The notes under the pieces are model-generated. The model was not told the DNA's origin, ran no database searches, and was given only the letters and a program-made list of their open reading frames with translations. Made by a program: the position numbers and the translations under genes. This document shows, one piece after another, positions 6,915-13,964 of a stretch of 53,299 nt of DNA; positions within the stretch are counted from its first letter, which is position 1, and each line of letters starts with the position of its first letter. The DNA lies in assembly GCA_900546575.1 (NCBI GenBank), contig URDM01000009.1, positions 1 to 53,299 of the forward strand. Direction: 5' to 3'. The DNA comes from an uncultured Prevotella sp. Lineage in GTDB: Bacteria > Bacteroidota > Bacteroidia > Bacteroidales > Bacteroidaceae.

Positions 6915-7481
6915 TTACTCCTTAACGCGCTGCAGATAGCTGCCGTCGCGTGTGTCAACCTGTACAAGGTCGCCCTCGTTAACGAACAGAGGCACACGGA
7001 TCTCAACGCCAGTCTCGAGAGTGGCAGGCTTCAGAGTGTTTGTAGCTGTATCGCCCTTGATGCCCGGCTCTGAATGAGTAACGCGCAGATTGGTCTTCAC
7101 CGGCATCTCACCGAAGAGAACAGTCTCAGTAGAAGCGTCAGAAACAACCTCGACGATGTCGCTCTCCTTCATGAAGTCAACACCTGTGATAAGGTTGCCA
7201 GCGATAGGAATCTGGTCGTAAGTCTCCTGATTCATGAAGATATAGTCCTCACCCTCCTTGTAAAGGTACTGGTACGGACGACGCTCTACGCGTACATCCT
7301 CGAGCTTTTCAGAGATGTCGAAACGACGCTCGAGCACGCGGCCGTCAACAACATTCTTCAGCTTAACGCGCATAAATGTGTTGCCCTTACCTGGTTTAAC
7401 GTGGAGGAAGTCGATGACGAAGAACAGCTTGCCATCCATACGGATGCAGGTTCCCATCTTGATGTCTTGTGAATTGATCAT
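6915..7481 (-). CDS. efp: Translation elongation factor P
   Basis: A 188-residue EF-P, full length for the family, with the three-domain beta-barrel plan. The acceptor loop HVKPGKGNTF (27-36) presents K32, the position that is post-translationally modified in other bacteria, at its tip. The C-terminal signature near TNTLKPATLETGVEIRVPLFV is intact. EF-P relieves ribosome stalling at proline runs in the cytoplasm. No lysyl-modification genes (epmA/epmB) lie nearby. The gene is monocistronic, with a promoter about 150 bp upstream and repeat spacers downstream. Confidence 0.95.
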   Translation of the reverse strand: MINSQDIKMGTCIRMDGKLFFVIDFLHVKPGKGNTFMRVKLKNVVDGRVLERRFDISEKLEDVRVERRPYQYLYKEGEDYIFMNQETYDQIPIAGNLITGVDFMKESDIVEVVSDASTETVLFGEMPVKTNLRVTHSEPGIKGDTATNTLKPATLETGVEIRVPLFVNEGDLVQVDTRDGSYLQRVKE

Positions 7482-7628
7482 TGCTGTGTATATTATTGTA
7501 TTATTAATTATTCGTTACGACGGATTGCCCTGTTCGTTACAATCATTTGTCTTATCCGTTATATTCATTCACGGGGCAAATACCTGTAAACAGCCCAAGT
7601 GTTTGAGTGTGTCTGTGTTAAGACGATG

Positions 7629-7636
7629 CAAAGTTA
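7629..7636 (-). promoter_or_regulatory. -7 box for efp
   Basis: On the minus strand this reads TAACTTTG, fitting TAnnTTTG. It lies about 148 bp before the efp ATG, giving a long AT-rich leader. The gap 7482-7836 otherwise holds only the divergent rpmH promoter. Confidence 0.5.
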
Positions 7637-7783
7637 CTGAAATTCACTCAATAATGAGCAATGGGCGGTTGTTTTTTTTATTATTATACGTATTCAGGGA
7701 GAAAAGAAAGGCTTTTTTCCAAAAAAATACATAAAATCATGGCTAAAAGGACCTTAAATCTTGGTTGTTTCAAAAATAATGAG

Positions 7784-7791
7784 TAATTTTG
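7784..7791 (+). promoter_or_regulatory. -7 box for rpmH
   Basis: TAATTTTG fits the Bacteroidetes -7 box, with TTGG 19 bp upstream as an imperfect -33 element. The leader to the rpmH ATG is about 40 nt. Confidence 0.6.
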
Positions 7792-7836
7792 CAACCCAAA
7801 AGTGTGAACATATAACAAATAAATTAAAATAAGACA

Positions 7837-7992
7837 ATGAAAAGAACATTTCAGCCTCACAATCGTCGCCGCGTAAACAAGCATGGCTTCCGCGAGCGCA
7901 TGGCTACAAAGAATGGTCGCCGCGTGTTGGCTTCTCGCCGCGCTCATGGCCGCAAGAAGTTGACAGTATCTGACGAGCACCACGGAAAATAA
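7837..7992 (+). CDS. rpmH: 50S ribosomal protein L34
   Basis: A 51-residue, highly basic protein starting MKRTFQPHNRRRVNKHGFRE with the L34 core RMATKNGRRVLASRRAHGRKKL. The family is usually 44-52 residues, so this is full length with the slightly acidic Bacteroidetes C-terminal tail (SDEHHGK). It is a structural component of the large ribosomal subunit. It has its own promoter and is followed by a terminator hairpin before rpsU, so it is probably transcribed separately. Confidence 0.97.
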   Translation: MKRTFQPHNRRRVNKHGFRERMATKNGRRVLASRRAHGRKKLTVSDEHHGK

Positions 7993-8046
7993 TCCGGTGC
8001 ACGCACTGTAACGACCGGGTGTGATGCCCAATCGTGTAGCGACGAC

Positions 8047-8094
8047 AAAAGCGGCAGGTCATACCATGCTTGGTGTGGACGGTCTGCTGCTTTT
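8047..8094 (+). terminator. Intrinsic terminator after rpmH
   Basis: A long hairpin: AAAAGCGGCAG (8047-8057) pairs with CTGCTGCTTTT (8084-8094), with a nested ACCA/TGGT stem inside and a T tract at the 3' end. Confidence 0.7.
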
Positions 8095-8167
8095 AAAAAT
8101 TAACCCCACAACGATTTGCGGATAATGCCGCAAACATGTATAACCAAATTAATTAAAAGTAAAAAAA

Positions 8168-8359
8168 ATGATTATTGTACCAGTAAAAGATGGTGAGAAC
8201 ATCGAAAGAGCACTCAAGAAGTTCAAGAGAAAATTCGAAAAGACAGGTGTTGTAAAGGAGCTCCGCGCTCGTCAGCAGTACAACAAGCCTTCTGTTTTGA
8301 AGCGTCTCAAGATGGAGCACGCTATCTATGTTCAGCAGCTCCGTGCTAACGAGGAATAA
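8168..8359 (+). CDS. rpsU: 30S ribosomal protein S21
   Basis: A 63-residue basic protein, typical S21 length. It starts MIIVPVKDGENIERALKKFKRK and continues with the conserved KTGVVKELRARQQYNKPSVLKR. S21 is a late-binding small-subunit protein that in Bacteroidetes takes part in occluding the anti-Shine-Dalgarno sequence, consistent with the A-rich upstream region (a run of A directly before the ATG) in place of a Shine-Dalgarno. It stands alone between the rpmH terminator and the terminator it shares with recA. Confidence 0.97.
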   Translation: MIIVPVKDGENIERALKKFKRKFEKTGVVKELRARQQYNKPSVLKRLKMEHAIYVQQLRANEE

Positions 8360-8543
8360 TCCACGTCCCTCACATTCTCACATTATTAATCTTTAATGAC
8401 CGCGCACACGCACGAATGGCGCAAGCCACGAATGCAGCGACGGATCGGATGGACCAGGAGGTGTATTTCCCCTTTAGACATATAATCATTTATACATAGA
8501 AATTAGCCTGCGACAACGGCACGATGCCGATGACGATATGGCG

Positions 8544-8601
8544 AAAAAAGAGATGACAACACATCTAACCCTTAGGTTGAATGTGTTGCCATCTCTTTTT
8601 T
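8544..8601. terminator. Bidirectional terminator between rpsU and recA
   Basis: AAAAAAGAGATGACAACACAT (8544-8564) pairs with ATGTGTTGCCATCTC... (8581-8601) with one mismatch and a 16-nt loop, and has A/T tracts on both flanks. It serves the convergent rpsU and recA genes. The rest of 8360-8543 shows no gene. Confidence 0.85.
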
Positions 8602-8608
8602 GTATATT

Positions 8609-8646
8609 CTATTCTCGGAGTTTTACATTATATACTCCGAGAATAG
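8609..8646. terminator. Second hairpin downstream of recA
   Basis: CTATTCTCGGAGT (8609-8621) and ACTCCGAGAATAG (8634-8646) form a perfect 13-bp stem with a 12-nt AT-rich loop, 28 bp after the recA stop. On the minus strand it lacks a strong T tract, so it may be a processing or mRNA-stabilising hairpin ahead of the stronger terminator. Confidence 0.6.
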
Positions 8647-8673
8647 TTTTCTTTATCTCCGTGAACAGTTCTC

Positions 8674-9696
8674 TTATTCTCTGTGGTCGGCTATTGCCTG
8701 CTTGATGAGTGCCTCAAGCTCTTCCATGAGTTCGGGATTGTCCTTGAGCAGCGACTTCGTGGCATCGCGACCCTGTGCCAGCTTCGATCCGTTGTACGAA
8801 TACCATGAGCCTGACTTTTGGATGATGCCGTACTCTACGCCAAGGTCAACGATTTCGCCCACCTTAGAAATGCCTTCGCCGAACATAATCTCAAACTCGG
8901 TCTTGCGGAACGGAGGTGCCACCTTGTTCTTGATTACCTTGACGCGCACCTGATTGCCTATAATCTGGTCGCCGTCCTTGATGCCTGTGACCTTACGGAT
9001 GTCAAGACGTACTGAAGCGTAGAACTTCAGAGCGTTACCACCGGTTGTGGTCTCGGGATTGCCGAACATCACACCAATCTTCTCGCGCAGCTGGTTGATG
9101 AAGATACAGGTGGTGTTGGTCTTGGAGATTGTAGAAGTAAGCTTGCGCAGAGCCTGCGACATGAGGCGCGCCTGGAGTCCTACCTTGTTGTCGCCCATAT
9201 CGCCTTCAATCTCAGCCTTAGGTGTAAGTGCAGCTACAGAGTCGATAACGATGATGTCGATGGCTGACGAGCGGATGAGCTGATCGGCAATTTCGAGTGC
9301 CTGCTCGCCGTTGTCGGGCTGCGAAATCCACAAGTTGTCGACGTCAACGCCAAGCTTTGCCGCATAGAAACGGTCGAAAGCGTGCTCTGCATCGATAAAG
9401 GCGGCGATGCCGCCAGCCTTCTGCGACTCTGCAATAGCGTGAATGGCGAGTGTAGTCTTACCTGACGACTCCGGACCATAAATCTCTATAATACGTCCCT
9501 TCGGGTATCCGCCTACGCCGAGTGCGGCGTCAAGACCGATACTTCCAGTAGGAATCACCTCGACATTCTCCACCTGCTCGTCACCAAGCTTCATGATGGA
9601 GCCTTTGCCGAAGTCCTTTTCTATCTTTGACATCGCTGCCTGGAGTGCCTTAAGCTTGCCCTCCTGAGCGAGTGAAAGTTCTTCTGATTTAGCCAT
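8674..9696 (-). CDS. recA: Recombinase RecA
   Basis: A 340-residue RecA. Walker A GPESSGKT is at 74-81, the IIVIDSVAALTPKAE segment carries Walker B, and loop L2 (INQLREKIGVMFGNPETTTGG) is intact. It forms the filament that drives homologous recombination and, where an SOS system exists, LexA cleavage. The C-terminal acidic tail is short, as in other Bacteroidetes. No SOS-box palindrome is recognisable upstream; the upstream spacer is filled with TTGAATG-type repeat. It is convergent with rpsU. Confidence 0.98.
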   Translation of the reverse strand: MAKSEELSLAQEGKLKALQAAMSKIEKDFGKGSIMKLGDEQVENVEVIPTGSIGLDAALGVGGYPKGRIIEIYGPESSGKTTLAIHAIAESQKAGGIAAFIDAEHAFDRFYAAKLGVDVDNLWISQPDNGEQALEIADQLIRSSAIDIIVIDSVAALTPKAEIEGDMGDNKVGLQARLMSQALRKLTSTISKTNTTCIFINQLREKIGVMFGNPETTTGGNALKFYASVRLDIRKVTGIKDGDQIIGNQVRVKVIKNKVAPPFRKTEFEIMFGEGISKVGEIVDLGVEYGIIQKSGSWYSYNGSKLAQGRDATKSLLKDNPELMEELEALIKQAIADHRE

Positions 9697-9699
9697 ATT

Positions 9700-9790
9700 T
9701 TGAATGTTGAATGTTGAGTGTTGAATGTTGAATGGTTGCGGCAGAGCCGCAATTTTGAATGTTGAATGTTAAGTGTTGAATATTGAATGG
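9700..9790. repeat. TTGAATG-type spacer repeat (copy b)
   Basis: Iterated TTGAATGTTGAGTG-like words flank a GCGGCAGAGCCGC hairpin (about 9738-9750). The run occupies the whole gap between the recA start and the four-helix-bundle gene's 3' end. Confidence 0.75.
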
Positions 9791-9809
9791 TCTGGCTGTT
9801 CTATACGTG

Positions 9810-10181
9810 CTATTTTTGATTCGCAATATTCTGCCGAGCAGTTTTGGTTATAGAGACAAGTAAACGTTTCAGTTCGTCACAATCATTATATATAGAGTCA
9901 AACTGACATTGTGAAATATAATTAGTCCTCTGAAGAAGGCGCAACCAATACAACGTCTCGTTACACTCCTTTAATGATATATATGTCTTAGCAACAAAAT
10001 CGTTTTTCGTTATAGCACATTGGGCTTCAGCGACATTTGCGCCTATACTTGTGCCACTTCTGAACATCTGGTCGGCAATACGAAACTCATGCTTCTCCTC
10101 ATTAAGGAAACGGCACAAATTAACTATCCGTATCGAAAAGTTCATACACTTCTCTTCAATCAATTTACTAAAGTCACTCAT
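9810..10181 (-). CDS. Four-helix-bundle protein (S23 / 23S IVS-type)
   Basis: A 123-residue, mainly helical protein of the TIGR02436 four-helix-bundle family. Characteristic words are FRIADQMFRSGTSIGANVAEA (32-52) and the C-terminal ELKRLLVSITKTARQN. The family was first seen encoded within intervening sequences of 23S rRNA genes, but free-standing copies are common in Bacteroidetes. Function is unknown; the structure is a pentamer of helical bundles in a studied homologue. The gene is AT-rich compared with its neighbours and flanked on both sides by TTGAATG-type spacer repeats, which hints at mobility. No rRNA is nearby. Confidence 0.88.
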   Translation of the reverse strand: MSDFSKLIEEKCMNFSIRIVNLCRFLNEEKHEFRIADQMFRSGTSIGANVAEAQCAITKNDFVAKTYISLKECNETLYWLRLLQRTNYISQCQFDSIYNDCDELKRLLVSITKTARQNIANQK

Positions 10182-10256
10182 ACTTATATTGTATAATTAT
10201 ATTATGACTCACAGAAAAGTACGGATACGACAAAGATTAATCTTTGTTGAATTGAA

Positions 10257-10326
10257 TTCGTCATTGATTAATTCTTCATCGGCAAAGCCGACCATTCAAA
10301 ATTCAACATTCCACATTCAACATTTA
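10257..10326. repeat. TTCAACATTC-type spacer repeat (copy c)
   Basis: An ATCGGCAAAGCCGAC hairpin (about 10283-10297) followed by CATTCAAAATTCAACATTCC-like words up to the stop codon of the dehydrogenase gene. It is in the opposite orientation to copy b, so the two bracket the four-helix-bundle gene as inverted partners. Confidence 0.72.
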
Positions 10327-11550
10327 TAACTCCAGGTCTCCTCCGAAGATCTCATGCCAAGGCAGACCCTGCTTGTTGAGCTGCTCCATGAACGGATCGG
10401 GATCGAACTCCTCGACGTTCCAAACGCCCGGCTTGCGCCACAGACCCTTGAAGAACATCATGGCACCAATCATTGCCGGAACGCCGGTGGTGTAGCTTAC
10501 GCCCTGCATACCGGTCTCCTTGTAGGCAGCCTCGTGCGAACAGTTGTTGTAAACGTAGTAGGTCTGCTCCTTGCCATCCTTCAATCCACGGATGCGGCAA
10601 CCGATAGAAGTCTGTCCGTCGTAGTTCTCGCCGAGGTCCTGGGGGTTAGGCAGCACAGCCTTGAGGAACTGCAGAGGAACAATCTTTACCTTAACCTTCT
10701 CGTTAGGATTGTCGGCGAGCGGAGCCTCATAGGTAATCTCGTCGATGCGCGACATTCCGAGGTTCTGGATGCAGTCGAGGTATGTGAGGTACTGCTGACC
10801 GAATGTCATCCAGAAACGAGCGCGCTTGATGGTGGGATAGTTCTTCACGAGCGACTCAATCTCCTCGTGATGGAGCAGATAACTCTCCTTAGGTCCTACC
10901 TCAGGATATGTGAGCGGCTTGTGGATTTCGAGCGGCTTGGTCTCCACCCACTTTCCGTCTTCCCAGTAGAGGCCCTTCTGAGTGATCTCGCGGATGTTGA
11001 TTTCAGGGTTGAAGTTGGTAGCGAAAGCCTTGTGGTGGTTGCCTGCGTTGCAGTCGACGATGTCGAGATACTGAATCTCGTCGAAGTGGTGCTTGGCGGC
11101 ATAAGCGGTGAAGATGCTTGTAACACCGGGGTCGAAGCCACAGCCGAGGATAGCTGTGAGGCCTGCTTCTTCGAAGCGTTTCTTGTAAGCCCACTGCCAA
11201 GAGTACTCGAAGTGAGCCTCGTCCTTAGGCTCGTAGTTGGCGGTGTCGAGATAAGAGCATCCGCAAGCCAGACATGCCTCCATGATGGTGAGGTCCTGAT
11301 AGGGCAATGCGAGGTTGATGACGAGCTCGGGCTTGTAGTCGTTGAAGAGCGCCTTGAGCTGCTCTACATCGTCGGCATCCACCTGAGCGGTCTTGATGTT
11401 AGGGTTGCCGATAGCCTCAACGATGCGGTCGCACTTGGCCTTTGTGCGGCTTGCAATCATGAAATCGGTGAAAACGTCAGCGTTCTGTGCAATCTTGAAC
11501 GCTGCAACTGTAGCGACGCCACCGGCGCCGATCATAAGTACTTTTCCCAT
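10324..11550 (-). CDS. Carboxynorspermidine dehydrogenase-type, saccharopine dehydrogenase family
   Basis: A 408-residue oxidoreductase. The N-terminal Rossmann fold shows G8-A-G10-G-V-A13 with the following ASRTKAKCDRI typical of NADP binding. LGCGFDPGVTSIF in the middle is the shared saccharopine/carboxynorspermidine dehydrogenase signature. The C-terminal catalytic domain includes TTGVPAMIGAMMFFKG. In gut Bacteroidetes this protein reduces the Schiff base of aspartate semialdehyde with a diamine to make carboxy(nor)spermidine, a step in spermidine synthesis. The companion decarboxylase (nspC-like) is not in the window. A lysine-metabolism role as a true saccharopine dehydrogenase is the alternative, less likely given length and family. 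Confidence 0.85.
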   Translation of the reverse strand: MGKVLMIGAGGVATVAAFKIAQNADVFTDFMIASRTKAKCDRIVEAIGNPNIKTAQVDADDVEQLKALFNDYKPELVINLALPYQDLTIMEACLACGCSYLDTANYEPKDEAHFEYSWQWAYKKRFEEAGLTAILGCGFDPGVTSIFTAYAAKHHFDEIQYLDIVDCNAGNHHKAFATNFNPEINIREITQKGLYWEDGKWVETKPLEIHKPLTYPEVGPKESYLLHHEEIESLVKNYPTIKRARFWMTFGQQYLTYLDCIQNLGMSRIDEITYEAPLADNPNEKVKVKIVPLQFLKAVLPNPQDLGENYDGQTSIGCRIRGLKDGKEQTYYVYNNCSHEAAYKETGMQGVSYTTGVPAMIGAMMFFKGLWRKPGVWNVEEFDPDPFMEQLNKQGLPWHEIFGGDLEL

Positions 11551-11626
11551 TGTTTCCTGTTATTTTTAGTTTGTTTTTATCTTGATTTTATAGCATTGTA
11601 GTGTTGACGAAATGCATCGGGTTTTC

Positions 11627-11736
11627 AAAAGGAGTCCTTTCGCCCTGCAAAAGGAGTCCTTTCGGTCGGCAAAAGGAGTCCTTTTGGGATGCAAAAGTAG
11701 TCCTTTTGCACTTCAAAAGGGGTACATTTGCGAGTC
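11627..11736. repeat. 22-bp-period palindromic tandem repeat, locus 1
   Basis: Five head-to-tail units of exactly 22 bp start at 11627, 11649, 11671, 11693 and 11715. Each opens with the 15-bp palindrome AAAAGGAGTCCTTTT (decaying to AAAAGTAGTCC and AAAAGGGGTACAT in the later units), followed by a variable 7-bp spacer. A further decayed unit may follow. The array lies between the dehydrogenase start and the 3' end of the 202-aa gene. A second locus with the complementary core is at 46480-46589. Confidence 0.88.
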
Positions 11737-11767
11737 GAAAGTGCTACATCAGCCGGGGAGGGAGGTC

Positions 11768-12376
11768 TTACAGCTCGCTGCCCTTTATTCCCAATGCGTT
11801 CATGAGCGAGTAGCCCAGTATCTCCTGACGGAAATTGCCGCCTTCGAGCGGCTGCATGGCGAAGAGCGTGACGCGCTTGTCCTCGTCGTCGACATCGCGC
11901 AGGGCGTGGCGTAGGGCATCCCACAGCGGAGCGTGTTCGGCATTGGGTATTGCCATGACACGGTGTACGTCCTTGTGGTTGACTACCGTCTTGAGTATGT
12001 CGAGGAAGAAGTCGTCGTGCTTCACCACCTCCTCTACGGGATACGAACTGATGATGAACTCGCCCAACGTGTCCTTGAAGGCACGTGCATTGAGGTCGCT
12101 CTCGTACGAGCCGGGGGTGAAGTTGTCGAGTGCGGGCTTGTCCTTGGAGTGTATGAATATCACCTGTGTCTCGCCGTCGGCGTCGCGCTGCTCTCGCATT
12201 CCGCCGTCGAGAGCCACGCAGTCAATCCATCGTGCTGTGTCGGCCTTGGGTATGCGTCGGCCGAGCATGCGCTCGAAGTTAACTATAAGATTGAAAGCCA
12301 CCGAGTCGACGTAGTCGCCGTCGACGAGTATCACGTTGCGGCTCCACTTTGTATTGTTGAATTCCTGTATGTCCAT
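11768..12376 (-). CDS. Uncharacterised 202-residue protein
   Basis: I do not recognise the family with confidence. The protein is soluble-looking, with no signal peptide or membrane segment. It opens MDIQEFNNTKWSRNVILVDGD, contains a patterned core VMAIPNAEHAPLWDALRHALRDVDDEDKRVTLFAMQP (near 140-180) and ends ILGYSLMNALGIKGSEL. VILVDGDYVDSVAF and ETQVIFIHSKD read like alternating beta strands of an alpha/beta fold. Codon use resembles neighbouring core genes, which suggests a long-resident Bacteroidales gene. It has its own -7 box upstream. Its 3' side faces the 22-bp repeat array, and ackA is upstream on the same strand behind a terminator, so it is probably monocistronic. Confidence 0.75.
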   Translation of the reverse strand: MDIQEFNNTKWSRNVILVDGDYVDSVAFNLIVNFERMLGRRIPKADTARWIDCVALDGGMREQRDADGETQVIFIHSKDKPALDNFTPGSYESDLNARAFKDTLGEFIISSYPVEEVVKHDDFFLDILKTVVNHKDVHRVMAIPNAEHAPLWDALRHALRDVDDEDKRVTLFAMQPLEGGNFRQEILGYSLMNALGIKGSEL

Positions 12377-12441
12377 GTATTGATTTTTGCAGAATTACGT
12401 TGCGCCTGCAGGACGTGCTCAGGCACGGTGCATGCGCTCTA

Positions 12442-12449
12442 CAAAGTTA
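12442..12449 (-). promoter_or_regulatory. -7 box for the 202-aa gene
   Basis: Reads TAACTTTG on the minus strand, about 65 bp before the ATG at 12376. It directly abuts a T run and a 22-bp tandem duplication (12458-12501) that occupies the -33 region. Confidence 0.5.
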
Positions 12450-12457
12450 AAAAAAAA

Positions 12458-12501
12458 TTGCGAGATTATTGGTTTTGAATTGCGAGATTATTGGTTTTGA
12501 G
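12458..12501. repeat. 22-bp tandem duplication in promoter region
   Basis: Two consecutive copies beginning TTGCGAGATTATTGGTTTTG at 12458 and 12480, differing only at the last base. It lies just upstream of the -7 box of the 202-aa gene, where a regulator could bind. Confidence 0.85.
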
Positions 12502-12522
12502 CGCAAAAGATTTGCATCAACG

Positions 12523-12568
12523 AAAAAGGTGCGCCAAGACGAAACCGCAGTCTCGTCCTGACGCACCC
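12523..12568 (-). terminator. Intrinsic terminator after ackA
   Basis: On the minus strand, GGTGCGTCAGGACGA pairs with TCGTCTTGGCGCACC around a short loop and is followed by TTTTTCG. It ends the pta-ackA transcript 40 bp beyond the ackA stop. Confidence 0.8.
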
Positions 12569-12607
12569 ATTGCGCTGCCCCGTCCGGGGCGGTATCATAA
12601 GATTTGA

Positions 12608-13804
12608 TTACTTCTGGAGAAGGTTCATTGTGTCCTTGGCAATCATCAGCTCCTCGTCAGTCGGGATAACGCAAACGGTAACCTTTGAATCAGGAGCAGA
12701 GATTATGGCCTCTTCGCCACGCACCTTGTTGGCCTCTGCGTCCATCTTAACGCCGAGGAACTCGAGTCCTGAGCATGATTCGAGACGTGTGCCAATCTGG
12801 TTCTCGCCTACGCCTGCTGTCCAGACGATGATGTCAACGCCACCCATTGCTGCTGCATAAGCGCCGATGTACTTCTTGATGCGGTAGTTGTACATCTTCA
12901 GAGCGAGCTGAGCACGCTCGTTGCCCTCTTCGGCTGCCGACTCAATCTCGCGCATGTCGCTTGAGATGCCGGTGATGCCGAGCACGCCGCTCTCCTTGTT
13001 GAGGAAGTCGGCCATTTCCTGAGGCTTCTTGCCAAGTTTCTCCATGAGGAACGTAACGGCTGAAGGATCGATGTCGCCCGAACGGCTGCCCATCATGACA
13101 CCTGCCAACGGAGTGAGTCCCATTGATGTGTCTACGCACTTGCCGAACTTAACGGCTGACACAGAAGCACCGTTGCCGATGTGGCAAGTGATGATGCGCT
13201 GTGTGTTGATGTCGCGTCCGAGGAACTCGCAAACGCGCTGTGAAACGTAGCGATGGCTTGTTCCGTGGAAGCCGTAACGACGTACGTGATACTTCTCGTA
13301 GAGCTCATAAGGAATGGCATAGAGGTAAGCGTAGTCAGGCATTGTGCTGTGGAAGGCGTTGTCGAACACGCAAACCTGCGGTGTGTTAGGCATGAGCTTG
13401 TCTACAGCACGGAGTCCCTTGAGGTGTCCGGCGTTGTGAACGGGAGCGAGGTCGCACAGACTCTCGATGCCATCCTCTACGCTCTTGTCAACGATGACGC
13501 TCTTCTCGAAGAGGTCGCCACCCTGCACGATACGGTGACCGACTGCATCTATCTCGTCAAGGCTCTTGATTGCGCCGATTTCCGAGTCGAGCAGACACTG
13601 GAATACGAAGTTGACACCTTCCTTGTGGTCGGGCATGTCGTGCATGATCTTCTTCTTCTCGCCGTTAGGCAGAGTCACCTTGATGAATGCTTCGTCAAGA
13701 CCGATACGCTCAACACCGCCTGCTGCGAGGACAGAGTTGTCGTCCATGTTGTACAACTTGTATTTGATTGATGAACTTCCGCAGTTCAATACTAAAATTT
13801 TCAT
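12608..13804 (-). CDS. ackA: Acetate kinase
   Basis: A 398-residue acetate kinase, full length. Signatures: VLNCGSSSIKYKLY (5-18), the phosphate-binding RYGFHGTSHRYV, PLAGVMMGSRSGDIDPS and the adenine-site VWTAGVGENQ. It converts acetyl phosphate and ADP to acetate and ATP in the cytoplasm. Together with pta directly upstream it forms the acetate overflow/ATP-yielding branch of fermentation. A 160-bp repeat spacer separates the two genes but contains no clear promoter, so co-transcription is likely. Confidence 0.97.
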   Translation of the reverse strand: MKILVLNCGSSSIKYKLYNMDDNSVLAAGGVERIGLDEAFIKVTLPNGEKKKIMHDMPDHKEGVNFVFQCLLDSEIGAIKSLDEIDAVGHRIVQGGDLFEKSVIVDKSVEDGIESLCDLAPVHNAGHLKGLRAVDKLMPNTPQVCVFDNAFHSTMPDYAYLYAIPYELYEKYHVRRYGFHGTSHRYVSQRVCEFLGRDINTQRIITCHIGNGASVSAVKFGKCVDTSMGLTPLAGVMMGSRSGDIDPSAVTFLMEKLGKKPQEMADFLNKESGVLGITGISSDMREIESAAEEGNERAQLALKMYNYRIKKYIGAYAAAMGGVDIIVWTAGVGENQIGTRLESCSGLEFLGVKMDAEANKVRGEEAIISAPDSKVTVCVIPTDEELMIAKDTMNLLQK

Positions 13805-13955
13805 ATTTTGAATTACGAGTTTTGAATTTTGAATTATTGCGGCAGAGCCGCAATTTTGAGTGTCGAATTTTGAGTTTTGAATTCAAAATTGAATCATTCA
13901 AAATCGGCGAAGCCGACAATTCAAAATTCAAAACTCAAAATTCAAAATTCGAGCA
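13805..13955. repeat. TTTTGAATTTTGAG spacer repeat (copy d, complete form)
   Basis: The clearest complete copy. The left half has TTTTGAATTTTGAATTATTG, a GCGGCAGAGCCGC hairpin (about 13840-13852) and TTTTGAG words. The right half has TTCAAAATCGGCGAAGCCGA and AATTCAAAACTC words, the complement of the left. The whole is a loose palindrome of low-complexity arms carrying two different GC hairpins, lying between ackA and pta. Confidence 0.8.
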
Positions 13956-13964
13956 TTGCTCGGT

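Noticed and set aside
10354..11601. 415-residue plus-strand frame opposite the dehydrogenase
   Set aside because: It is a shadow frame; the minus-strand protein has clear Rossmann and family motifs.
11627..11736. CRISPR array with 15-bp repeats
   Set aside because: The spacers are only 7 bp, and the unit is a short palindrome in a strict 22-bp period.
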